Below, piece by piece: positions 52,839-60,625 of a DNA stretch of 64,000 bases. This DNA comes from an uncultured Acidobacteriia bacterium (GTDB lineage: Bacteria > Acidobacteriota > Terriglobia > Bryobacterales > Bryobacteraceae). The notes beneath the pieces were generated by a model. The model made no database searches. It had not been told where the DNA came from and saw only the letters and a list, made by a program, of their open reading frames with translations. A program made the position numbers and the translations under genes. Positions within the stretch are counted from its first letter, which is position 1, and each line of letters opens with the position of its first letter. Where the stretch lies: positions 1 to 64,000 of the forward strand of contig CAIRSA010000017.1 of NCBI GenBank assembly GCA_903881085.1, given 5' to 3'.

Positions 52839-53777
52839 TTAGTGAGATGCGATCCGCGCAGCCGCGGCAAGGCCAGATAGAAACGCACCTTCGACACGCG
52901 AGCCGGCGTAGGCATCCCCTGCGATTGCCAACGGAGCTGGCACGGCTATGAACAGGCATTGATCGTTACGCGATTCCACAGGCTTGCTATAGAGCCAACG
53001 GTGCAACTGCCATTCGACAATCGACGAGTCGAGATAGGGCGCGGCGGCTTGCAGGAGTTGTTGCGCGACCTCCTCTTTAGGCGATTCCAGATGCTGGCGC
53101 GTAAATTCAGCGCGGGCATGGATGGTGAGGGCGCCGCGACCTTCGCAGACCCCCTTCATCGCATTGTCGGCGATCCATTCGATGGGGCCGCTTTCTGGCC
53201 TCGCATAGCCTGGTGGCGGAATCAGGCTTGGGCCATCCAGCGCGGCGAGCAGCGCGAAGCACGGGTCGTAATCCACCGCAGAAAGCGTGGCGCCGATCTC
53301 GGCAGGCATTTCGTCGAGCAGCGGGCGGAGTAGCGCCAGCGTCTGAGCGGCCGGTGGCGTCATGACCAGCGTGTCAGCGGAGAAGTTGGCGCCAGTGGCG
53401 ACCCACTGCGCGCCGATCAGGCTGATCGATTCAACGCGCGTGTCCAGGTGCACGTTGAACGGCGCCGCCAGATGTTTGGCCAGGGCGCTCATGCCGCCCA
53501 CAGCGTAGTAACGGGTGTGGCCTTCTAGCGTGAACCAGGGCTTCACCCAGCCCGCCGCCTGCCACTCGGCGACGGCGGCGCGGAAGCGCTCATCGCGCAC
53601 CGTGAAGAATTGCGCGCCGTGATCGAATAGGCGTCCGCCAATGCGCCGCGTGGCTAGGCGGCCGCCTACTCCGCGGCCTTTATCAACCAGCGTGACTTGC
53701 CAGCCGCCGGCTACGAGTTGTGCCGCGGCGGTGAGGCCGGCCATCCCGGCGCCAACGATCAAACAATTCCCGATCAT
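52839..53777 (-). CDS. Renalase-like FAD-dependent oxidoreductase
   Basis: A 312-residue flavoprotein with the Rossmann dinucleotide motif GAGMAGLTAAAQLVAGG, the GRGVGGRLATRR turn that characterises renalase/amine-oxidase-like proteins, and a C-terminal FAD contact (GDAYAGSRVEGAFLSGLAAA). Renalases oxidise dihydro-NAD isomers. It starts 3 bp beyond the SRPBCC stop. Exact substrate uncertain. Confidence 0.85.
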   Translation of the reverse strand: MIGNCLIVGAGMAGLTAAAQLVAGGWQVTLVDKGRGVGGRLATRRIGGRLFDHGAQFFTVRDERFRAAVAEWQAAGWVKPWFTLEGHTRYYAVGGMSALAKHLAAPFNVHLDTRVESISLIGAQWVATGANFSADTLVMTPPAAQTLALLRPLLDEMPAEIGATLSAVDYDPCFALLAALDGPSLIPPPGYARPESGPIEWIADNAMKGVCEGRGALTIHARAEFTRQHLESPKEEVAQQLLQAAAPYLDSSIVEWQLHRWLYSKPVESRNDQCLFIAVPAPLAIAGDAYAGSRVEGAFLSGLAAAARIASH

Positions 53778-53779
53778 TC

Positions 53780-54220
53780 TCAGACCCTTTCGCAATATTG
53801 TCTCGTCACCCGGTGGCGGTGGTTGAACATGTCCTTCAGTCCTGGCCTGACGGCCCAGCCGAGTAGGGCGTTGACGATTGCGCCGCCGGGCAACTCATAT
53901 TCGATGCGGTCGGTGAGCCGGGTGCCGTTTCCTTCCGCGGCGAATGCGTGGCGGTGGACCCATTTCGCGAACGGGCCTTGCACTTGCTCGTCGACAAACA
54001 GGCGGTTTTTTTCGTAAGCGGTATGTACCGCGATCCAACGGAAGACGACCACGCGCAGTTCGATGCGTGCTCCAACTTCAATGCCAGTGCCGGTGCGGCG
54101 CACCATGCGGACTGGCGGAAATTTTGGCGTCAGCAGAGCCAAAGCGTCGGGGCGTTCGTGGAAGCGGAAGACATCGGCGGGCGGGGCGTCGATCAGAACA
54201 CTCTTCACAAAGAAGGGCAC
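53780..54220 (-). CDS. SRPBCC-fold (polyketide cyclase-like) protein
   Basis: A 146-residue protein of the SRPBCC/coenzyme Q-binding superfamily (FVKSVLIDAPPADVFRFHERPDALALLTP, as DAPPADVFRFHERPD; WVHRHAFAAEGNGTRLTDRIEYE, as AAEGNGTRLTDRIEYELPGG). This cup-shaped fold binds lipids or aromatic ligands. It is paired with the renalase gene downstream. Ligand unknown. Confidence 0.82.
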   Translation of the reverse strand: MPFFVKSVLIDAPPADVFRFHERPDALALLTPKFPPVRMVRRTGTGIEVGARIELRVVVFRWIAVHTAYEKNRLFVDEQVQGPFAKWVHRHAFAAEGNGTRLTDRIEYELPGGAIVNALLGWAVRPGLKDMFNHRHRVTRQYCERV

Positions 54221-54300
54221 CCTTTTATTCTAACTGCCTGCGCCGACATGAATGCATCAAATGGCGGTTTGCGATCATCAAATAGGATGGACGTGTAAAT

Positions 54301-55764
54301 TTGATAGAACGAATCGCGATTACCGGAGCCACCGGTTACATTGGCGGACGCCTCGCTCCACAATTGCTTCGAGCGGGGTATTCCATCCGCTGCCTGGTGC
54401 GATCTGAGCGAAAGCTTGCCGGTCGCGAATGGGCGGCCAATCCGGCCGTTGAGATCTGCGAATCTGATTTGGGCGATGAGCCTGCGCTGATCGGGCTGCT
54501 TTCTGGCTGCGATGCTGCCTACTATTTGATTCATTCGATGAACTCGGCCGGGGCTGATTACGCCGGTCACGATCTGGAACTGGCAACGAAGTTTGCTCGC
54601 GCAGCGCGCCTGGCGGGCGTGAAACGCATCATCTACCTGGGTGGTCTGGGCGAAACCGGCGCGGGATTGAGCGAACATCTATCTTCGCGGCGGGAAGTGG
54701 AAGCGGCGCTGGCATCAACGGGCGTGCCGGTCACCGTGCTGCGTGCGGCGATGATCATCGGTTCCGGTTCGGCGTCCTTTGAAATCCTGCGCTATCTGGT
54801 TGAGCGTCTGCCCATCATGATCACGCCGAAGTGGGTCTCTACGCTATGCCAGCCAATTGCGGTTGAAAATGTGATCGGCTATCTGAGGGGCGTGCTGCGA
54901 GTGCCGGAAACCGCTGGCCAGGTGTTCGACATCGGGGGCCCCGACGTTTTCTGTTACAGCGATATCATGCGCGTGATGTCGGATGAGCTTGGTCTGCGGC
55001 GGCGGTGGATCATTCCCGTGCCTGTGTTAACGCCGCGCCTGAGCTCGTATTGGATTCACCTGGTGACGCCGCTTAGTAAGGAGATCGGCAAGCCGCTTGC
55101 GGAGGGATTGAAGAATCCGGTTGTGTGCCGCGAAGACCGCATTGCCAAGCTGATTCCGCAGCCTCTGCTGACCATTCGCGACTCGATCCGCGCGGCGCTG
55201 ACGCAGATTGCCGAGCATCGCGTGGAGACAAATTGGTCGATGGCTGGCGTGATGCCGGGTGATCCGGACTGGGCCGGGGGGACGGTGTTTCGCGATGCGC
55301 GCACGATTGAAGTCGACGCGCCGGCAGCCGCTGTCTTTCAGGCTGTGTGCCGTGTGGGCGGTGGACACGGATGGTACGCCGCCGATTGGCTGTGGCGCGT
55401 GCGCGGCTGGATTGACCGCTTGTTTGGCGGTCCTGGGCTGCGCCGCGGCAGGCGCGATCCGCACAAGGTCAGCTACGGCGAAGCGCTCGACTTCTGGCGC
55501 GTTGTAGGCGTTGAGGAGAACCGCCGCCTGGCGTTGCGTGCGGAGATGAAACTGCCGGGCGAGGCGATGTTGGAATTTGTGATTGAGCCGCTTGACGCAA
55601 CGCGGTGTACACTGCGCCAAACGGCATTATTCCGGCCGCGTGGATTATTCGGCCTGCTTTATTGGTACTCCGTAGCGCCGCTGCATCATGTCGTGTTTCG
55701 TGGCATGATACAGGGCATACGGCGTGAGGCTATGGAGATCGCCGCCAGATTACTGCTTGCCTGA
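54301..55764 (+). CDS. SDR-like NAD(P)-binding protein fused to DUF2867
   Basis: A 487-residue protein: an atypical SDR/NmrA-like half (IAITGATGYIGGRLAPQLL, IIYLGGLGE, GPDVFCYSDIMRVM) joined at about residue 320 to a DUF2867 domain (GTVFRDARTIEVDAPAAAVF and LYWYSVAPLHHVVFRGM). Proteins of this build occur in many bacteria and act on unknown small molecules, with the DUF2867 half resembling SRPBCC-type lipid-binding folds. Start TTG 54301 is inferred from the N-terminal motif. Its end overlaps the convergent metallothionein-like gene by 15 bp. Confidence 0.85.
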   Translation: MIERIAITGATGYIGGRLAPQLLRAGYSIRCLVRSERKLAGREWAANPAVEICESDLGDEPALIGLLSGCDAAYYLIHSMNSAGADYAGHDLELATKFARAARLAGVKRIIYLGGLGETGAGLSEHLSSRREVEAALASTGVPVTVLRAAMIIGSGSASFEILRYLVERLPIMITPKWVSTLCQPIAVENVIGYLRGVLRVPETAGQVFDIGGPDVFCYSDIMRVMSDELGLRRRWIIPVPVLTPRLSSYWIHLVTPLSKEIGKPLAEGLKNPVVCREDRIAKLIPQPLLTIRDSIRAALTQIAEHRVETNWSMAGVMPGDPDWAGGTVFRDARTIEVDAPAAAVFQAVCRVGGGHGWYAADWLWRVRGWIDRLFGGPGLRRGRRDPHKVSYGEALDFWRVVGVEENRRLALRAEMKLPGEAMLEFVIEPLDATRCTLRQTALFRPRGLFGLLYWYSVAPLHHVVFRGMIQGIRREAMEIAARLLLA

Positions 55765-55875
55765 CGCGACGCAGCCGCACTTGCAGTTGGTCTGGGCGCA
55801 GTTGCATGCTTCCTTTGCGCAGCCGCAGCTGCAGGTGGCCTTGGGGGCCGTCTTCTTGGTTTGTGTGGTGTTCAT
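55750..55875 (-). CDS. Metallothionein-like Cys-rich protein (41 residues)
   Basis: ATG 55875 is preceded by AAAGGA at a 5-bp distance. The product begins MNTTQTKKTAPKAT and then has three Cys clusters, CSCGC, CNC and CKCGC, eight Cys in 21 residues. There is no signal peptide. This is the pattern of a soft-metal-binding protein for copper, zinc or cadmium. It is too small for default gene finding and would otherwise be missed. It faces away from the Cys-tailed ECF sigma gene across 77 bp. Confidence 0.78.
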   Translation of the reverse strand: MNTTQTKKTAPKATCSCGCAKEACNCAQTNCKCGCVASGKQ

Positions 55876-55896
55876 ATTTGTCCTTTCATACGTGCT

Positions 55897-55921
55897 GACG
55901 GACGGGTTCAAAAAACCTTAC
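55897..55921 (-). promoter_or_regulatory. Possible ECF-type promoter for the metallothionein-like gene
   Basis: On the minus strand TGTAAGG (-35, complement of 55915-55921) is followed about 15 bp later by CGTC (-10, complement at 55897-55900 with another at 55901-55904), similar to GTAAC/CGTC ECF elements. It points toward the metallothionein-like gene. Confidence 0.35.
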
Positions 55922-55952
55922 AGTTTAAATTGCGAAATGTTAGGCTGACGTT

Positions 55953-56516
55953 GTGATCCTCTCGCCAGAAGCAATTGCGCAGTTAGTGGACGGGCATCGC
56001 GAGTTTCTCGCCTTTCTGGAAAAGCGGGTGGACTCGCGCGCCGTGGCCGAGGATATTTTGCAGGCCGCATTCGTTCGGGGGCTGGAGGGCGAGGCGCCCG
56101 TTGATGAAGAAAAGGTCATCGCGTGGTTCTATCGTGTGCTGCGCAATGCGGTCATCGATCACTATCGCCATCGAGCAAGTTCCAGCCGTGCGATGGAGAC
56201 CTGGGGCAGGGAATTCGCCGTCGGCGAAACGCCTTCGTTCGAAGTGCAGCAACAGGTTTGCCAGTGCGTTGCAGGTTTGATGGCTTCGCTGAAGCCCGAA
56301 TACAGCGAAGCCCTGCGCGTCGTCGATATCGACGATGGCTCGCTCAGCCAACTGGCGGAACGCGCCGGGATCAGCAGTGAAAACGCGGCGGTACGCGTGC
56401 ACCGGGCGCGCAAGGCGCTGCGGCTACAGGTGCAAAAAGCCTGCGGCACGTGCGCCGATCATGGTTGTCTCGACTGCCATTGCAAGGCCGATGGCAGCAG
56501 ATGCGCTCAGGCGTAA
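55953..56516 (+). CDS. ECF sigma factor with C-terminal Cys-rich domain
   Basis: A 187-residue sigma-70 family factor starting at GTG 55953. Region 2 is VDSRAVAEDILQAAFVRGLE with WFYRVLRNAVIDHYR, and region 4 is GSLSQLAERAGISSENAAVRVHRARKAL. A C-terminal tail at residues 163-187 has six Cys (CGTCADHGCLDCHCK, then a final Cys) and two His; a CxC (VCQCV) also occurs in the linker. This resembles ECF factors such as myxobacterial CorE that sense copper or cadmium/zinc through a Cys-rich domain rather than an anti-sigma. The adjacent metallothionein-like gene fits that role. Metal identity is unknown. Confidence 0.82.
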   Translation: MILSPEAIAQLVDGHREFLAFLEKRVDSRAVAEDILQAAFVRGLEGEAPVDEEKVIAWFYRVLRNAVIDHYRHRASSSRAMETWGREFAVGETPSFEVQQQVCQCVAGLMASLKPEYSEALRVVDIDDGSLSQLAERAGISSENAAVRVHRARKALRLQVQKACGTCADHGCLDCHCKADGSRCAQA

Positions 56517-57937
56517 AGATCGCGGATCACTTTGCCTTTGCCGTCTTTGGTGACATAGACCGGGCGCTTTTCTGTAACAAAAAACTGCGACGGTGCGATG
56601 CCCATCGCGCTGTACATCGTCGCATGCAGGTCTTCCAGCGGCACTGGATTTTCGATCGTGGTGCAGGGCCGTTCGTCGGCCGTTTTGCCGTAGACGAAGC
56701 CCTTTTTCATGCCTCCGCCGAACAGCAGCACGGAGCCTGCGGCGGTGAAGTGGCGGTGCATGCCGTAGTGTACGGGCTGTGTCATAACCGCCGGCGTGTT
56801 GGCCTGGTCGCGCACCTCTTTGCCAACTTTGCCTTCGGTGATGGCATCGCGACCGAACTCGCTGGCCAGAACGACCAGGGTGCGATTCAGCAGGCCGCGC
56901 TCTTCCAGGTCGAGAATTAACTGCGCGACCGGGCCATCGATCACCTGTTTCATCATCGCCAGGCGCGCGTGGCCGTCCTGGTGGCAATCCCAATACCGGA
57001 ATGGCACGTATTCGGTGGTCACTTCGATGTAGCGCGCGCCGGCCTCGGCGAGGCGGCGGGCAAGCAAGCAGCCCTGGCCGAAGCGGCTGGTATTGTAGGC
57101 GTCGAAGGTTTTCTTCGGTTCGAGCGACAGGTCGAATGCCTTGGCCGAAGGGGAAGTCAGTAGCCGGTCGGCCGAGTCCATGGAACGCAACAGCGACTGG
57201 CGCTGAAAATCGCCGCCATACTGATACACCGGCTGTTGCGCGAGGATCTGTTCGTACAGTTTGCGGCGGCTCTTGAAACGCGTGCTGCCAAGGTCGGCCG
57301 GCGGGCGAACTGCGGCTGCGGCGTCCTGCGGATCGGTGATGAGAAACGGCGCGTATTCGGTACCTAAAAAGCCAGCTGTATGGAACGCCTTGATGGATGC
57401 GCTTTCGCCACCGATCTCCATATTCTGGCCGATGGCGATGAATGGCGGTACGGTGGGGTTCTTCGGGCCAAGCGTCTTCGCGATCACTGCGCCGATGTGC
57501 GGCACGGCCACCGACTGCGGCGGAATGTAGCCGGTGTGCCAGTGGAACTGATGGCGCGAATGGAGAATGAAGCCAAGGTCGGGGCCTTGATAGGTTCGGA
57601 TGAGCGAGCCGCGGTCCATCACTTTGGCTACGCGCTCCAGGCCTTGCGAGATTTTGATGTTATCGACTGAGGTATCAATCGCCGGGAAGGTGCTGAGCAC
57701 CTGCTCCGTTTTCACACCCGGCGCGAATGGGGTGTAGCGCTTGGGGTCGAAGGTTTCGGTCTGCGCCATGCCGCCGCCCATCCAGAGAACGATCATGCAG
57801 TCGGCTGTGGGCTTGGTCTCGGCGCGTACCAGTTGCGGCTTCACGCCTACCAGCGTGGCCAGCGCGCCTGCGGCGGTGACAGACATGAAGTCGCGCCGCG
57901 CGAGTTTCGATGCAATACGTTTTTCTTCGGCGTTCAT
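56507..57937 (-). CDS. DUF1501 family exported protein
   Basis: A 476-residue DUF1501 protein. ATG 57937 follows GGAG by six bases; ATG 57949, overlapping the upstream stop as TAATG, is a possible alternative, and the frame further upstream is antisense to the neighbour. A Tat-like signal is present (LARRDFMSVTAAGALATLVG). Landmarks: CMIVLWMGGGMAQTETFDPK, FILHSRHQFHWHTGY, LVVLASEFGRDA and MHRHFTAAGSVLLFGGGMKK. It pairs with the DUF1549/DUF1553 protein upstream. Confidence 0.9.
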   Translation of the reverse strand: MNAEEKRIASKLARRDFMSVTAAGALATLVGVKPQLVRAETKPTADCMIVLWMGGGMAQTETFDPKRYTPFAPGVKTEQVLSTFPAIDTSVDNIKISQGLERVAKVMDRGSLIRTYQGPDLGFILHSRHQFHWHTGYIPPQSVAVPHIGAVIAKTLGPKNPTVPPFIAIGQNMEIGGESASIKAFHTAGFLGTEYAPFLITDPQDAAAAVRPPADLGSTRFKSRRKLYEQILAQQPVYQYGGDFQRQSLLRSMDSADRLLTSPSAKAFDLSLEPKKTFDAYNTSRFGQGCLLARRLAEAGARYIEVTTEYVPFRYWDCHQDGHARLAMMKQVIDGPVAQLILDLEERGLLNRTLVVLASEFGRDAITEGKVGKEVRDQANTPAVMTQPVHYGMHRHFTAAGSVLLFGGGMKKGFVYGKTADERPCTTIENPVPLEDLHATMYSAMGIAPSQFFVTEKRPVYVTKDGKGKVIRDLYA

Positions 57938-57948
57938 CATATACTCCA

Positions 57949-60471
57949 TTATCGGACCAATTGGAATTCCGGTGTCATCATGACGGACCATAACAAGTCC
58001 GCCAAACCGTCGGCCGAGGGTTTCGCGGCCCGCTTCGGGTCGCGCAAGGCTGCTTCGGCGATGCGGCGTTCGGCTGGCGAAGGCGCGCGGCCGAGGGCAT
58101 ACCAATAGACGCGGTCCACAGCTTCGGGGATTGTTTTTACTGCCGGCTGGGCGGCCAGAGGCAGCTCCGGCTTTGGCGGAACCAGCCGGTCCAGGCTCGG
58201 CTTCTCGTCAAAGACGAAGAAGCGTGCCTGCACGTTTTCGCCCTGGCCAAGGACTACAGTTTCCTGTCCTGGTGCGGACCGGAAACGCGTGAAGCCCTGG
58301 CCTGCGATGTCGTAGACCACTACCGATGAGAGCTTTACTCGAAGCACTGGTGTGTCGGGCTTTTCGATGCCGTTGATGCCTGCGGCTGCTGCTTCGGTGC
58401 GCACACCGGTCATGTCCAGCGGTTTCAGGGACGCAAGCGGCGAGGCGCCGTTGGGCCCGATCAATTCCGGTCTCACCCACACCGGCGCGGCTTTGTCGGG
58501 TGCAGTGGAAAGCGCGTCCTGCACGATCAGGTATAGCTTCTTCGATTTTGAGATGTCGATGTCGAAGAATGCTTGCGGACCGCGATTGAGCGTTGTTTGG
58601 CGCGCATAAAGGCCGACCGGGTCGGGCGGAAGTTCGCCCAACATTGCCCGGGCGCCGCGCCACAACCAGTGCGTGAGCGTTTCGCCGTTCACCAGTTCCA
58701 GGGCTTGAATTGTGGTCGACTGGGTGTCGCGAGTGCCATAGACCTGATCGCGAATCGGCCGTCCCAATGCCCGCTCCAGGCTGCTGCCAGGAATTCGCCA
58801 GCCGCGCGAGAATGTGCCGGCGGCGATGGGTGCGGGGTTCACAATGTTGCCTGGCGGGACAACCGGGGCTGCCGTGCGCGCAGGCGCGGCAGCTGCGCCG
58901 GGCTGCTTTACGATGGTCCCATCGAAAGGCGAGCCGGAGATCACCAGCGGGCCTGTGCGGCCACGCGAACCACCGCGGCTGGCGATGGCATGCCATTCGC
59001 CGGTTATCGATGCGACGGCGTCAGAGAACTGCTCGGCCGTCAAGCGGCGCAATTCGGGACCTGTGAAGGTGTAGAGCTTATCGGGTGCGGCTTTCCGTGC
59101 CGCGGCGGGCAACTGATAGGTACGCGAGCGGAGGATTGTTCCGATCAGTGCTTTGATGTCATAGCCGCTGGAGACGAACTCACTCGACAGCCAGTCGAGC
59201 AGTTCCGCGTTCCACGGCTCGCCATCCATTTCGTCGACGTTTTCCACGATGCCCCGGCCCATCAGCCGCTGCCACACGCGGTTCACGAGCGTGCGCGGCA
59301 GGCGGCCATTGCGCGGATCGGTGAAGATCTCCGCGGCGGTGGCGCGGCGGTCGGTGGCCGCCATCGACCTAAGCGGGCGGTTCAGTTCCGGGAACAGGAA
59401 GCCCGCGCTGACGTGCTCCTCTTGCGGGATGTCGCAGCGGTAGAGTTTCAGTTTCTCTTCGTCGGAAAAATAAGCGGCAAGTGCGTAGGCCTCTTTCAAT
59501 TTCCATTTGCTGATGAAGCTGTCGTGGCAGGAGTTGCACTTCAAGTTCACTCCAAGGAATATCTGTGCCGTATTCTGCGCGGCTTGCAGTGCGGGTGTCT
59601 GGCTGGCACTTACCGTCCCACGCCAGTTGACACCGGTGAGAAAGCCATCCGGGTCATCGGGTGTGGTGGGGTTCAGCAGTTGCCGCACCATCTGGTTGTA
59701 TGGTTTGTTGGCTTGCAGGGCGGCGAGCAGCCATTCGGTGATGCTTTTGCGGCCCGCAGTTTCTGAATAGTAGGTGACGCCTTCGTCATTGCGCAGAAGA
59801 TCGTTCCAGTAGCTGATCCAGTGTTCGGCGTACTTCTGATTGTCGGCTAGCAACCTGGCCACCAGTTCGTCGCGTTTGGCGGGCGATTTGCCGGCGAGAA
59901 ACTCGCGCAGCTTTTCAGGAGGCGGCAACAGGCCCAGCACGTCCAGATAGGCGCGGCGTGCGAACACTGCGTCCGATACCGGTTGCGGCTCTGGCGTTTT
60001 GTGTCTCGCCAGATAAGCGGCTGTGAAGCGGTCGACAGGCTGTTGCCAGCTCTTCCATGCCGCTGCGGGCACGTCCGGCCGGGCCAAGCCCAGCGGTGCC
60101 TCCCACTTCGCCTTGGCGGCTTCGGCATTCGGCGCGGGCCGTGCGCCCTGGTCGATCCAGTCGGTCAGGATGCCGATGTCTTTCGCACTCAGTGCCGGGC
60201 CGCCGACGGGCATGCGCGTTCCGCCCGCGTCAGTGATGCGGCGGATCAATAGACTATCCGTGCTCTTGCCTGGTTTGAGTGCTGCGCCACTGCGCCCGCC
60301 ATTCAGCACGTCGGCGTAAGTGGCCAGCGACAGGCCGCCGGAGCGCTTTTCCTGACTGTGGCAGACGATGCAGCGCGAGGCCAGAACGGCGTGGACCTGC
60401 TTTGCGTAATCAATTGTTTCAGCCGCGGAAACAAGCGGCAAGGAAAGCACGGCGAGTGCAACCCACTTCAT
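57949..60471 (-). CDS. PSCyt1-DUF1549-DUF1553 protein with NPCBM-like insert
   Basis: An 840-residue exported protein with signal peptide (WVALAVLSLPLVSAA), PSCyt1 haem motif CIVCH, DUF1549 region with a CNSCH motif, a DUF1553 part (ALNPRNGRLPRTLVNRVWQRLMGRG, seen as NGRLPRTLVNRVWQRLMG) and, near residues 655-775, a segment resembling an NPCBM carbohydrate-binding module (FFDIDISKSKKLYLIVQDAL). ATG 60471 and TTG 60477 are alternative starts. It is the second such protein in the window and again pairs with a DUF1501 gene. Confidence 0.88.
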   Translation of the reverse strand: MKWVALAVLSLPLVSAAETIDYAKQVHAVLASRCIVCHSQEKRSGGLSLATYADVLNGGRSGAALKPGKSTDSLLIRRITDAGGTRMPVGGPALSAKDIGILTDWIDQGARPAPNAEAAKAKWEAPLGLARPDVPAAAWKSWQQPVDRFTAAYLARHKTPEPQPVSDAVFARRAYLDVLGLLPPPEKLREFLAGKSPAKRDELVARLLADNQKYAEHWISYWNDLLRNDEGVTYYSETAGRKSITEWLLAALQANKPYNQMVRQLLNPTTPDDPDGFLTGVNWRGTVSASQTPALQAAQNTAQIFLGVNLKCNSCHDSFISKWKLKEAYALAAYFSDEEKLKLYRCDIPQEEHVSAGFLFPELNRPLRSMAATDRRATAAEIFTDPRNGRLPRTLVNRVWQRLMGRGIVENVDEMDGEPWNAELLDWLSSEFVSSGYDIKALIGTILRSRTYQLPAAARKAAPDKLYTFTGPELRRLTAEQFSDAVASITGEWHAIASRGGSRGRTGPLVISGSPFDGTIVKQPGAAAAPARTAAPVVPPGNIVNPAPIAAGTFSRGWRIPGSSLERALGRPIRDQVYGTRDTQSTTIQALELVNGETLTHWLWRGARAMLGELPPDPVGLYARQTTLNRGPQAFFDIDISKSKKLYLIVQDALSTAPDKAAPVWVRPELIGPNGASPLASLKPLDMTGVRTEAAAAGINGIEKPDTPVLRVKLSSVVVYDIAGQGFTRFRSAPGQETVVLGQGENVQARFFVFDEKPSLDRLVPPKPELPLAAQPAVKTIPEAVDRVYWYALGRAPSPAERRIAEAALRDPKRAAKPSADGLADLLWSVMMTPEFQLVR

Positions 60472-60550
60472 GTACAAGCATCCTCCATCGGGGCGGTCTC
60501 AATCACTGTACTAAAAGGGCAGACTCAAGCTCAACGGGGATTCGGTGCAG

Positions 60551-60589
60551 AAAAAGAAAAAGGCGGCAGGAGATTGCTCTCCTGCCGCC
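60551..60589 (-). terminator. Rho-independent terminator, minus strand
   Basis: GGCGGCAGGAG (60562-60572) and CTCCTGCCGCC (60579-60589) form an 11-bp stem with a 6-nt loop; on the minus strand a TTTTTCTTTTT tail follows. It terminates the Ig-like gene at 60626-63664. Confidence 0.92.
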
Positions 60590-60625
60590 CCGGTTAATCA
60601 CCGGATGAATTCAGTTGACTGAATT

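Noticed and set aside
54301-54320. Alternative upstream starts for the SDR/DUF2867 protein
   Set aside because: The Rossmann motif begins five residues after TTG 54301, so an earlier start is not needed and no better ribosome site was found.
55724-55948. 74-residue plus-strand frame over the metallothionein-like gene
   Set aside because: The reverse strand encodes an ordered eight-Cys protein with a ribosome site. The plus frame starts inside the SDR gene and has no support.
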